The translations under genes and the position numbers were made by a program. Under the pieces are notes generated by a model. That model was not told the DNA's origin, ran no database searches, and worked only from the letters and a program-made list of their open reading frames with translations. A stretch of 8,444 nucleotides of DNA, taken from assembly GCA_003818675.1 (NCBI GenBank), contig RPPD01000068.1, forward strand, positions 1 through 8,444, read 5' to 3'. The stretch comes from Spirochaetaceae bacterium. GTDB lineage: Bacteria > Spirochaetota > Spirochaetia > SZUA-6 > RPPD01. Shown piece by piece: positions 1 through 6,426 of this stretch (its first letter is position 1; every line of letters starts with the position of its first letter).

Positions 1-2
1 CG

Positions 3-833
3 GGACAATTTGAATCCCGCATATCAGATATCCTTTCACAATGTTTTTCAGAGGGGAATCAGGACCTTGTCATATTCCCTGAATATACTTCAGTGTTTCT
101 GGCGCTCTCTCCCTTTGGCCAAGTCCTGCGCGGAAAAAAAACCACCACTGAGGCCTTTGGCGCAATCAAGTCCATGCCTGCGCAAGATGCCGCCACGCCC
201 TCCCCCGTTTTCAATGATTTTAAATCACTGTTTCTTGCAGAGAGTGGCTACGTTGAGGCAAAGATGAAGCGCATCTTCGGATCGCTGGCGCGGCAATACA
301 GAACCACAATCATTGCAGGAACCTATTTTTCAGCTGAGGGAGAAAAACTCAAAAACCGCGCCATGGTCTTTGGTCCTGGCGGAGATGTCATCTACACACA
401 GGACAAGGTCTTTCTGACGCCTATGGAAAGGGACCTGTTCCAGATCACCCCCGGCGAAATCAGCAAGGCTGTTGGTTTTTCATGTGCCGGCCGGCGGATG
501 GTGCTTACAATCTGCCGCGACTCATTAGAGCCAATCTGGTCATCACACTATAACGGTAAGGATTTCCGCGAAACTGACATCTGGATAGACATCAAGGCCA
601 ACGGAGAAGTGTTCACCTACACAGTGGAGGACAGCTTTACTCAATTTATGCCAGCACGTCTGAAAGATACCAACATACCCTATGGGATCACAGTCTGTCT
701 TGTAGGAAGCTTCCTTGAGTTTTTCTGGGAGGGCGAATCTTCGGTTATCCGGAAGACTGATGGAGAAATAGAAGTACTGCAAGAGGCGACGAATCCCGTC
801 CAGGCGCAGATTCTGATGGAGACACTGCGATGA
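3..833 (+). CDS. Carbon-nitrogen hydrolase (nitrilase superfamily), 5'-partial
   Basis: The frame is open from the left edge, so the true start lies outside the window; the GTG at 93 is internal because conserved catalytic sequence precedes it. All three nitrilase-superfamily catalytic residues are visible: Glu in DLVIFPEY (codon 81-83), Lys in QDKVFLTPMERD (codon 405-407) and Cys in MVLTICRDSLEP (codon 513-515). The family hydrolyses or transfers C-N bonds of nitriles, amides or carbamoyl compounds through a cysteine thioester, normally in the cytoplasm. The visible 276 residues are close to a whole domain, so only a short N-terminus is missing. The substrate cannot be told from the sequence. 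The gene ends 37 nt before the alpha/beta hydrolase gene on the same strand, and the two may be cotranscribed. The family call is firm; the specific function is unknown. Confidence 0.88.
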   Translation, partial: GQFESRISDILSQCFSEGNQDLVIFPEYTSVFLALSPFGQVLRGKKTTTEAFGAIKSMPAQDAATPSPVFNDFKSLFLAESGYVEAKMKRIFGSLARQYRTTIIAGTYFSAEGEKLKNRAMVFGPGGDVIYTQDKVFLTPMERDLFQITPGEISKAVGFSCAGRRMVLTICRDSLEPIWSSHYNGKDFRETDIWIDIKANGEVFTYTVEDSFTQFMPARLKDTNIPYGITVCLVGSFLEFFWEGESSVIRKTDGEIEVLQEATNPVQAQILMETLR

Positions 834-870
834 TGATGTTGCAACCACAGTCAAACAAGGAGTGAAGATA

Positions 871-1682
871 ATGAATGCTGCCAAATTATTCCTTTTGTCC
901 TTTGCATTTCTGGCAGTTCAAATCATTCATGCCCAGGATGTCATTCAGATAAAACAAGAACACATCTTTTTCAACGCCAGAATAGATGAAAGGGATTACA
1001 AGCTTGAGGGCATGATTTACAGACCAGACGACAATGCTGCTCATCCCGTGATCATCATGAACCATGGCAGAAACGGCAAATCGCCCAGTGTGAATCCGAA
1101 CGAGGTTTCCAATTATGCAGATCTGTGCAAGGCATTTGCACAGGAGGGTTTTACCGTCCTCTTGCTGGTCAGGCGCGGATACGGGGCATCGCAGGGGCCT
1201 GACTCGGAACTCAAGACCACCGCAGTTGATTCCGGGCTTGAAGGCGCAAAGGATGTCCAGGCCGCGATATTGTACATGCAGCAGCAGTCTTTTGTCATTC
1301 CTGAAAAGGTTGTGATTGCAGGACAGTCGCAGGGTGGATGGGTGGCGCTCGCCTGTTCCGCTGTCCGAATCCGCGGAGTCCTTGGGGCAATAAACATCAG
1401 CGGCGGAACCAACTACGCGTCAATGGGGCCTGCGGCCAATTCGGTGAAAGAAACACCGCGCCTGTGTTATGGATATATTCGGAGAATGACAGGAACCACT
1501 CCCCGTTCTGGGTCAAGACCATGTTCCAGCGATTCACCGAATCAGGGGGCTTCGGTACATTGTTGATCAAGCCTCCCTATGGTCAGAACGCGCATTACAT
1601 CCACAAACAACCGGCACATGGTGAACATTTCCGCATCCCTGTAGTTTTATCCTTGCGCAAGCATGACAGCCTTATTTTATAA
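871..1682 (+). pseudogene. Exported alpha/beta hydrolase (dienelactone hydrolase-like), frameshifted
   Basis: I chose the ATG at 871 because AGGAG at 858-862 sits 8 nt upstream; a GTG at 862 would overlap that site. Residues 1-22 form a signal peptide (hydrophobic LFLLSFAFLAVQII, then HAQ before D23), so the product is exported. The alpha/beta hydrolase nucleophile elbow is GQSQGGW with Ser153. The frame then breaks near 1450-1453: the first frame runs to a stop at 1564-1566 with unrelated sequence, while the family sequence continues in the next frame (TAPVLWIYSENDRN, then KPPYGQNAHYI) to TAA at 1680. One added A in the GAAAC run restores a protein of about 270 aa with triad Ser153-Asp207-His242. 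It is either a recent pseudogene or a base-calling error. The 3' end overlaps the convergent pirin gene by 11 nt. Substrate unknown; probably an esterase or a peptidase-like hydrolase. Confidence 0.82.
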
Positions 1683-2517
1683 ATGTCCCGTTATCATATT
1701 CTTCAAATGCCAGGCGAAGCTCTGCTTGTGTATTCATGACAATTGGTCCGCCCCAGACGATGGGTTCATTAATGGGCTTACCGGAAAACAGAAGGAAACG
1801 GACGCCTTCGCCCTGTGCCTCAACCCGGATCTGGTCCCCGTCGGAAAACAACAGGCCCGTACGGTTCGCCGCTACCCGGCTGTCTTCGCCGAAATTCCCA
1901 GCTCCCTCAATGACATATGCAATCGCAGTATGGCCTGCCTTTACCGGATGCATATATGCAGTCCCGGGCGGCACAGATACATCAAGATACTCAGGCTCGG
2001 TGACAATCTCCTCCACCGGCCCCCTGATGCCGGCGACTGATCCGGAGATGACTTTTATTCGAACACCCTTTTCAACCTTGACCTCGGGAATTTCCGCTGC
2101 ATTTATCTCCCGGTAACGCGGACTCATCATCTTGTGCGAGGCCGGCAGGTTCGCCCAAAGCTGGAAGCCGTACATTCGGTTCTCCGAATCGCCCTTGGGC
2201 ATCTCCTGGTGAATTATGCCGCTCCCGGCGGTCATCCACTGCACATCACCTTTCCGGATCACACCCTTGTTCCCCATGCTGTCCCCGTGTTCCACATGGC
2301 CTTCAAGCATATAGGTGATGGTTTCAATACCCCTGTGCGGATGCCAGGGAAAACCAGCGAGGTATTTTCCCGGCTCATCGGAACGAAAATCATCCAGGAG
2401 CAGAAATGGATCTGTGAGTTCGGCCTCAGGCCTTGAGAAAACCCTTCTCAAATGCACACCTGCCCCTTCAAGAAAAGGCTGTGCCGGAAAGATACTGGAT
2501 ACATTTCGTGTTTTCAT
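1672..2517 (-). CDS. Pirin family protein (bicupin)
   Basis: A 281-residue pirin. The N-terminal cupin carries all four expected metal ligands: His59 and His61 in WHPHRGIET, and His103 and Glu105 in GIIHQEMP. A second cupin follows (about residues 150-275, ending in the GKPINEPIVWGGP motif). Family members bind Fe; roles described include quercetin 2,3-dioxygenase activity and redox-linked interactions, so the biochemical role here is open. The ATG at 2517 is preferred over the GTG at 2526 because an AAGGGG ribosome site (2526-2531) lies 8 nt before the ATG and would overlap the GTG. It is the last gene of the Rrf2-metX-metW operon, starting 13 nt after the metW stop, with its ribosome site touching that stop codon, so translational coupling is likely. 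The family call is firm. Confidence 0.93.
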   Translation of the reverse strand: MKTRNVSSIFPAQPFLEGAGVHLRRVFSRPEAELTDPFLLLDDFRSDEPGKYLAGFPWHPHRGIETITYMLEGHVEHGDSMGNKGVIRKGDVQWMTAGSGIIHQEMPKGDSENRMYGFQLWANLPASHKMMSPRYREINAAEIPEVKVEKGVRIKVISGSVAGIRGPVEEIVTEPEYLDVSVPPGTAYMHPVKAGHTAIAYVIEGAGNFGEDSRVAANRTGLLFSDGDQIRVEAQGEGVRFLLFSGKPINEPIVWGGPIVMNTQAELRLAFEEYDNGTFIK

Positions 2518-2530
2518 ATGGACCACCCCT

Positions 2531-3139
2531 TCAGGTTTTCCGTATCACAAAAAGCGCTTCCTCCGCCAAAATATTGGCGAAAGCATTCACACGCCGCTTC
2601 TTCATTTTTCCGTGCAGGTAAACCGCTTTGACAATTTCAATTCCACGGATTTTGCAAAAGGTCTTGAAGTCATTAATGGTAAGAAGATGAATATTTGGTG
2701 TATCAAACCATTCATATGGAAGTATTTTTGACTTGGGCATATGACCGCCAAAGAGCAGCCCAAACCGCACTTTGTAATAAGCAAAGTTGGGAAATGAAAC
2801 AATCGCCTGTTTGCCGACACGCACGATCTGTTCAAGCACATGGTCTGGCCTTTTTACAACCTGCAGGGTCTGTGAAAGAATCACATAGTCATACATCCTG
2901 TCCGCGTAATGGGCTAAAGCCTGATCCAGGTCCCCGGAGACTGCAGTGAGTCCGCGCTCCATGGATGCAAGCACAGCCTCCTCGTCTATGTCAATCCCGA
3001 TGCCGCTGACTTGCCTTGTGGTGCGCAAAAGATCAAGCAGACTGCCGTCCCCGCAGCCCAGGTCAAGCACATGCGAATCAGGTTCAATCATTTCCGCGAT
3101 TTCAGCAAATGTTGTCTGTTTATGCAGTTCCTTGTACAT
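2531..3139 (-). CDS. metW: MetW, methionine biosynthesis methyltransferase-like protein
   Basis: A 202-residue protein with the class I SAM-binding motif VLDLGCGDG at residues 24-32, the GIDID acidic loop near residue 50, YDYVILSQTLQVV, and the SFPNFAYYKVRFGLLFGGHMPKS block characteristic of MetW. MetW is almost always encoded just after metX and is needed with it for efficient homoserine acylation in several bacteria; its own methyltransferase reaction, if any, is not established. The ATG at 3139 is 6 nt after the metX stop, with GGAG at the very end of metX serving as ribosome site, so the two are coupled. The length is typical of the family. Position, size and motifs agree, so the identification is strong. 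Confidence 0.95.
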   Translation of the reverse strand: MYKELHKQTTFAEIAEMIEPDSHVLDLGCGDGSLLDLLRTTRQVSGIGIDIDEEAVLASMERGLTAVSGDLDQALAHYADRMYDYVILSQTLQVVKRPDHVLEQIVRVGKQAIVSFPNFAYYKVRFGLLFGGHMPKSKILPYEWFDTPNIHLLTINDFKTFCKIRGIEIVKAVYLHGKMKKRRVNAFANILAEEALFVIRKT

Positions 3140-3145
3140 TCTGCC

Positions 3146-4294
3146 TTACTCCATATCCACGTGTGACAGAAAACTCTGCACCCCGCTAAACAATCTGTCA
3201 CACGGAAGCAGGAAACTGTCATGCCCGTACGGCGTGTCAATATTCAGATAGGAGACCCTTTTTCCAGCCTGCTCTGCAGAGCGCACCATTTCCACGGACT
3301 GCCGCGACGGAAAAAGCCAGTCCGAAGTAAACGATACAAAAAACATTTTTGCCTTCACATTCCTGAACGCCTCCACAAGAGAACCATTCCCGTATTTCGC
3401 TCCGGCGTCAAAATAATCCATGGCCTTTGTCACATAGAGGTAGGTGTTGGCGTCAAAGCGGTCAAGAAAGCTTGAGCCCTTGTAGGCGAGGTAGGTCTCT
3501 ATCTCAAACTCATCCCTGAACTCATACGCATAATCCCCGCTTTCTTTCAGTTTCCTGCCGAAGCGGTCGCGCATCCCGGCCTCTGACAGATAGGTGATAT
3601 GGCCCAGCATGCGCGCGACCGCGAGTCCTGGAATCCGACTGTCAGTGTCATAATAATCACCCGCATTCCAGGCTGGATCCGAAGTGATGGCACTTCTGCC
3701 TACAGCGTCAAATGCAATGGCCTGTGCGGAAAGTGCGGCACACGAAGCAATTACAATTGCGCTTTTTGGAATATCAGGATATTTCATTACCCACTCAAGC
3801 ACCTGCATCCCGCCCATGGAGCCACCCATGACTGAGTGCAGACGGTTGATTCCCAGGGAATCCAGGAGACGCTTCTGCACCTCGACCATGTCACCTATTG
3901 TCACTACAGGGAAACGCACTCCGTACGGCTTGCGTGTGGCAGAATCATTTGAGGAAGGCCCAGTAGTCCCCTGGCATCCGCCAAGGACATTGGAACAGAT
4001 GACAAAATAGCGGTTAGTATCTACAGGTTTTCCAGGACCTACCATTATGTCCCACCATCCCGGCTTTCTGTCGGACTCTGAATGATATCCTGCTACATGG
4101 GCATCACCTGAAAGCGCATGTACAATCAAAATCGCGTTGTCCCTGGTGTCAGACAATTCTCCATATGTCTCATATGCAACTGTAACAGGTGAAATCTTTT
4201 GGCTGTTTTCCAGTAAAAGAGGATCGCCATTCTCTGCAAAAGTGAGTTTAAGTGTTTTAACAATTCCCACGGAATGTGTATTTCTTTCAGTCAT
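3146..4294 (-). CDS. metX: Homoserine O-acyltransferase MetX
   Basis: A 382-residue MetX of the alpha/beta-hydrolase fold, which acylates L-homoserine (acetyl-CoA or succinyl-CoA) in the first committed step of methionine synthesis. Visible family blocks are VAYETYGELS (39-48), ALSGDAHVAGYH (60-71), GWWDIMVGPGKPVDT, SNVLGGCQGTTGPSS (101-115) and the nucleophile elbow VMGGSMGGMQ with Ser159. The rest of the triad is Asp325 in FTSDWLFP and His358 in YGHDSFLLP. The ATG at 4294 has AGGGA at 4301-4305, 6 nt upstream. Annotators usually call this family acetyltransferase, but MetX proteins paired with MetW can be succinyltransferases, and I cannot tell which from sequence alone. It lies 16 nt after the Rrf2 regulator gene and 6 nt before metW, all on the minus strand. 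Confidence 0.95.
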   Translation of the reverse strand: MTERNTHSVGIVKTLKLTFAENGDPLLLENSQKISPVTVAYETYGELSDTRDNAILIVHALSGDAHVAGYHSESDRKPGWWDIMVGPGKPVDTNRYFVICSNVLGGCQGTTGPSSNDSATRKPYGVRFPVVTIGDMVEVQKRLLDSLGINRLHSVMGGSMGGMQVLEWVMKYPDIPKSAIVIASCAALSAQAIAFDAVGRSAITSDPAWNAGDYYDTDSRIPGLAVARMLGHITYLSEAGMRDRFGRKLKESGDYAYEFRDEFEIETYLAYKGSSFLDRFDANTYLYVTKAMDYFDAGAKYGNGSLVEAFRNVKAKMFFVSFTSDWLFPSRQSVEMVRSAEQAGKRVSYLNIDTPYGHDSFLLPCDRLFSGVQSFLSHVDME

Positions 4295-4310
4295 TACAAG
4301 TCCCTGCAGT

Positions 4311-4775
4311 CTAAATATAATACATCAGGCTTTCGGCCTTCTGCTTCTGTCTTACAAGTGTATCTGCGGCCAGCTCGGCAAAGTTCACGGAATCCACAAT
4401 GCCTGAGACTGCATTGCGCACGCGGTTCCAGACAGGTTTTAACACACACTGAGGCTCAAAATCACACGCCTGGTACGCGCTCTGTGAGACACAGGCTATG
4501 GGAGAAATAGTACCTTCGATGAGCCTCACAACTTCGCCCAAAGAGATCTCTACAGGGTCGCGGTTCAAGGCAAATCCACCCCGCATTCCCCTTTGGCTTT
4601 TCAAGAAACCCGCCTTGCGCAGGAGCAGGAAGATCTGTTCCAGAAACTTCTCCGGGATATCCTGGAGTCTGGAGATTTCCGAGATCTGGAAATAGTGCTC
4701 GCCCTCCTCGTGATACTTCACAGCAAGAAAGAGAAGAGATTTTATCGCATAGTCGCCCTTAAAGGTGATTCTCAC
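4311..4775 (-). CDS. Rrf2 family transcriptional regulator with three-cysteine Fe-S motif
   Basis: A 154-residue Rrf2/IscR-like winged-helix repressor. The longest open frame begins at 4916, but Rrf2 proteins begin with M-(K/R)-I-(S/T)-x-K-G-(D/E)-Y-A; that block (RITFKGDYAIKSLL) follows the GTG at 4775, which has AGGGG 6 nt upstream, so I use this start. The DNA-binding region is roughly residues 28-68 (ISEISRLQDIPEKFLEQIFLLLRKAGFLKSQRG, then MRGGFAL). Three cysteines, Cys95, Cys104 and Cys110 (C-x8-C-x5-C), sit where IscR, NsrR and relatives hold a [2Fe-2S] or [4Fe-4S] cluster. It is the first gene of the metX-metW-pirin operon, so it probably controls that operon and itself in response to Fe-S, redox or sulfur state, as IscR and CymR do elsewhere. 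The family is certain; ligand and targets are inferred. Confidence 0.92.
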   Translation of the reverse strand: MRITFKGDYAIKSLLFLAVKYHEEGEHYFQISEISRLQDIPEKFLEQIFLLLRKAGFLKSQRGMRGGFALNRDPVEISLGEVVRLIEGTISPIACVSQSAYQACDFEPQCVLKPVWNRVRNAVSGIVDSVNFAELAADTLVRQKQKAESLMYYI

Positions 4776-4801
4776 AGTCTTCCCCTGGACAGCAATCCCT
4801 T

Positions 4802-4829
4802 CACTACTATTATGATTAAGAAGGTAGTG
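4802..4829 (-). promoter_or_regulatory. Inverted repeat in the Rrf2 leader, possible autoregulatory operator
   Basis: Perfect 6-nt arms CACTAC (4802-4807) and GTAGTG (4824-4829) are separated by 16 nt and lie just downstream of the -10 box, about at the transcript start. An Rrf2 dimer bound here would block its own promoter. The arms are short and do not match a known IscR or CymR consensus that I can recall, so chance is possible. As RNA it would be only a weak hairpin. Confidence 0.35.
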
Positions 4830-4835
4830 TATATT

Positions 4836-4865
4836 AGTATAAAATATTTTAAAGGAACCTGTCAA
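4836..4865 (-). promoter_or_regulatory. Sigma70-type promoter of the Rrf2-metX-metW-pirin operon
   Basis: On the minus strand a perfect -35 box TTGACA (4865-4860) is followed 18 nt later by TATACT (4841-4836), one mismatch from TATAAT. The expected transcript start is near 4829, giving a leader of about 55 nt before the GTG at 4775. No other convincing promoter lies within the operon, whose gaps are 16, 6 and 13 nt. Confidence 0.7.
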
Positions 4866-4894
4866 GGTTTTTTGAAGAAAGTAGAAGAAAAAAC

Positions 4895-4920
4895 CACGAA
4901 TATCGCGAATTTTCACGAAT
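4895..4920. repeat. Three degenerate copies of a CACGAAT unit
   Basis: CACGAATAT (4895), CGCGAATTTT (4904) and CACGAATTGG (4914) follow one another at a spacing of 9-10 nt, between the divergent Rrf2 operon and vapBC. From memory, similar CACGAAT-rich strings recur in intergenic DNA of many unrelated bacteria; I know of no assigned function. The repeats sit at the left edge of the AT-rich patch. Confidence 0.4.
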
Positions 4921-4977
4921 TGGGAAGAAAGAGGTATAATAAACCGCCTACGAAGAAGGTATGGTTTGGCAACTCAA

Positions 4978-5006
4978 TTGACAATACACAAGTCCATGTG
5001 TAAATT
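4978..5006 (+). promoter_or_regulatory. vapBC promoter
   Basis: TTGACA at 4978-4983 (perfect) is followed after 17 nt by TAAATT at 5001-5006 (four of six matches to TATAAT). The -10 box lies inside the palindrome at 4994-5017, the usual layout for autorepressed toxin-antitoxin operons. A second candidate upstream is TTCACG (4912-4917), 17 nt, TATAAT (4935-4940), which would give a longer leader. Confidence 0.5.
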
Positions 5007-5017
5007 ATTACACATGG
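4994..5017 (+). promoter_or_regulatory. Perfect palindrome, probable VapB/VapBC operator
   Basis: CCATGTGTAA (4994-5003), the spacer ATTA, then TTACACATGG (5008-5017): ten perfectly complementary bases on each side. It covers the proposed -10 box and its right arm runs into the GGAGG ribosome site (5016-5020) of vapB. Ribbon-helix-helix antitoxins bind such palindromes with their toxins to repress their own operon. If transcription began upstream, the same sequence would fold as an RNA hairpin hiding part of the ribosome site. Confidence 0.65.
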
Positions 5018-5026
5018 AGGCAATCC

Positions 5027-5221
5027 ATGGCAACCAATTTAGCTATAGATGACAAACTACTTAACAAAGCCCTCAAAATAAGTGGCCTTAAAACCAAAAA
5101 AGAAACTGTTTCCATTGCCCTAAAAGAGTTCATTCAACGAAGGAAACAAGAAGATATTGTAAATCTTTTTGGAACCATTGACTACGGTATTTATGATTAT
5201 AAAAAACTTCGGTCAAAGTAA
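5027..5221 (+). CDS. vapB: VapB-family antitoxin (ribbon-helix-helix)
   Basis: A 64-residue antitoxin. The N-terminal MATNLAIDDKLLNKALKISG followed by KTKKETVSIALKEFIQRRKQ is the ribbon-helix-helix DNA-binding part typical of this VapB group. The C-terminus (EDIVNLFGTIDYGIYDYKKLRSK) carries the acidic/aromatic LFGTIDY tail that inserts into the toxin active site in the family. It should neutralise the VapC RNase and repress the operon at the palindrome just upstream. ATG at 5027 has GGAGG 6 nt before it. Its TAA stop overlaps the vapC ATG by one base (TAATG). The DNA is distinctly more AT-rich than the genes on either side of the patch, consistent with acquisition by transfer. Confidence 0.9.
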   Translation: MATNLAIDDKLLNKALKISGLKTKKETVSIALKEFIQRRKQEDIVNLFGTIDYGIYDYKKLRSK

Positions 5222-5628
5222 TGAAAGTTTTGGTTGATGCTTCCGTTTGGTCATTAGCGTTGAGGAAAAGTCATTCTGTTGATTCTGATGTTCTTTCAGA
5301 GTTTAAGGAACTTATTAAAGAACTTCGCGTTGTAATGATTGGTCCAATTCGCCAAGAAATATTATCTGGAATTTCTGATATACAGAAATTCAATTTATTA
5401 AAAGACAATTTAAGTCTTTTCGATGATCTCTCTTTAGACACTCAATGTTTTGAATTAGCGGCTCAACTGTCCAATACATGCAGAATTCACGGTAGCCAAG
5501 GTTCTCATACAGATTTTCTTATTTGTGCAGTAAGTATTATGAATAACTATCCAATTTTTACCTTAGATAAAGATTTCGAAAACTACAAAAAACATATAGA
5601 TATTCACTTGTACAAGAAAAGAAAATAA
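5221..5628 (+). CDS. vapC: VapC-family PIN-domain ribonuclease toxin
   Basis: A 135-residue PIN-domain toxin, predicted Mg2+-dependent endoribonuclease acting on RNA in the cytoplasm (tRNA or rRNA in characterised VapCs; target here unknown). The acidic active-site residues are all present: Asp6 in MKVLVDASVW, Glu46 in GPIRQEILSG, Asp98 in HTDFLICAVS, and Asp116/Asp118 in TLDKDF. Length is normal and the frame is intact, so the toxin is probably functional. There is no strong ribosome site of its own; the start overlaps the vapB stop (TAATG), so translation is coupled to the antitoxin. Nine bases after the stop begins a GTTGGGC core that matches the integron recombination-site pattern. Confidence 0.92.
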   Translation: MKVLVDASVWSLALRKSHSVDSDVLSEFKELIKELRVVMIGPIRQEILSGISDIQKFNLLKDNLSLFDDLSLDTQCFELAAQLSNTCRIHGSQGSHTDFLICAVSIMNNYPIFTLDKDFENYKKHIDIHLYKKRK

Positions 5629-5637
5629 TCTCTTTGG

Positions 5638-5661
5638 GTTGGGCGTTCCGAACCATCCATG
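5638..5661 (+). repeat. Copy 1 of a 24-nt repeat, starting with integron-like core GTTGGGC
   Basis: This block begins with GTTGGGC (fits GTTRRRY, the right-hand core of integron attC sites), then GTTCCGAACCATCCATG. It aligns without gaps to 6480-6503 at 18 of 24 positions. Each copy lies shortly after a gene end in the AT-rich patch. Just inside, CCGAA (5648-5652) can pair with TTCGG (5670-5674). I found no RYYYAAC core within reach upstream, so this is not a complete attC site. Confidence 0.45.
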
Positions 5662-5820
5662 CTTCTCGCTTCGGTTTGCCGCGCTTGGGGACATTGACCA
5701 AGCTATTGAAAACTTGCTTGAAATAGATCCTTTTCAGTGATAAAATCATTTTCAAGTATGGCTCTTGGCCAACATCCAACATTCATTCTATTGATAGCGT
5801 GTGTATACTTTACTCAAATA

Positions 5821-5829
5821 TGGTATATT
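5821..5829 (+). promoter_or_regulatory. Possible extended -10 promoter of the small exported protein gene
   Basis: TGG followed by TATATT (5824-5829) fits an extended -10 element (TGnTATAAT-like); no good -35 lies 16-18 nt upstream. Transcription would begin near 5836, leaving a short leader with GGAG at 5849-5852. The rest of the 230-nt gap from 5629 holds the repeat copy described above and AT-rich sequence with short inverted repeats (CTTGAAA / TTTCAAG); I see no gene in it. Confidence 0.35.
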
Positions 5830-5858
5830 ATAGCAAATTATCTGAATTGGAGAGGTTC

Positions 5859-6422
5859 ATGAAAAGATTTATGTTATTTGTTTTATGTTTCAGTTTGTTC
5901 TGCGTGGTTATATTTTCACAAGAACTTGGCGAAATTAAAAAAGGAACAGGCAATAGAATTTCCTTCAATCGTATTTCTATCATCATTCCAATTGGATGGA
6001 ATTATTCTGTCAATCCAAGAGCTCTACCTGGAACAGATCAATTACAATTATATAGTGATGATAAATATCGTACATTACTAATAACTCTAACAAAGTCTCG
6101 AAGTGATATTACTTTAGAAGAGGCGATAATTCAGGGTGGACGTATAATGGTTCAAAGAGCCTTAAGTTTTCCTGGTTTTGAAAAGTGTTTCGTTGGAGGT
6201 TCAGGTCAAAATGACGAAATGTGGGGCAGAAAAGGCATTTATACAAAATATATTCTGTATAAAGATGAAAATCATAATGAAACTGAAGCAATGATGCATA
6301 TTTATAATTATGGTGAAAATATTCTTGCATCAAAAGAAGTACTGCTAATTGGATTATATATTATCGGGGAAGAAAAAGCTGATACTGACGCTATTATCAA
6401 AACCCTTGAAATAATCAAATAG
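5859..6422 (+). CDS. Small exported protein of unknown function
   Basis: I do not recognise this gene with confidence. It encodes 187 residues from the ATG at 5859, with GGAG 6 nt upstream; starting at 5799 would bury the signal peptide behind 20 extra residues. Residues 1-20 are a signal peptide (KRF, then hydrophobic MLFVLCFSLFCVVIF, cleavage likely after FSQ). Cys14 is preceded by Phe, not a small residue, so a lipobox is unlikely. The mature part has a short beta-rich pattern, FNRISIIIPIGWNY, LQLYSDDKYRTLLITLTKS, then an amphipathic helix (TLEEAIIQGGRIMVQRAL) and further strands ending in TDAIIKTLEIIK. This resembles the PsbP/Mog1/DcrB-like fold of small secreted bacterial proteins, but that is only an impression. 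AT-rich, alone in its unit, and flanked by GTTGGGC and GCCCAAC, so it may be mobile cassette cargo. Confidence 0.8.
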   Translation: MKRFMLFVLCFSLFCVVIFSQELGEIKKGTGNRISFNRISIIIPIGWNYSVNPRALPGTDQLQLYSDDKYRTLLITLTKSRSDITLEEAIIQGGRIMVQRALSFPGFEKCFVGGSGQNDEMWGRKGIYTKYILYKDENHNETEAMMHIYNYGENILASKEVLLIGLYIIGEEKADTDAIIKTLEIIK

Positions 6423-6426
6423 ATTC

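Noticed and set aside
10..267. Plus-strand 85-residue frame at the left edge
   Set aside because: It is out of frame with the nitrilase-family gene, whose catalytic Glu codon at 81-83 is in the other frame.
4295..4310. SAM riboswitch or other methionine-sensing leader before metX
   Set aside because: The gap to the preceding gene is 16 nt and the operon leader is about 55 nt, too short for a SAM riboswitch; no kink-turn or aptamer pattern seen.
4776..4916. N-terminal extension of the Rrf2 protein to 4916
   Set aside because: It would run through the promoter and leader; family alignment and the ribosome site favour GTG 4775.
4895..4920. CRISPR-like repeats
   Set aside because: Units are under 11 nt, degenerate, contiguous, and have no spacers; no cas genes are in the window.
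5638..5661. Complete integron attC site after vapC
   Set aside because: Only the right-hand core GTTGGGC is present; no RYYYAAC core or folded arms lie upstream, so it is listed as a repeat only.
5558..5782. Minus-strand 74-residue frame opposite the vapC end and the repeat
   Set aside because: It overlaps the well-supported vapC 3' end, has no ribosome site or recognisable domain, and its content comes from the repeat block.
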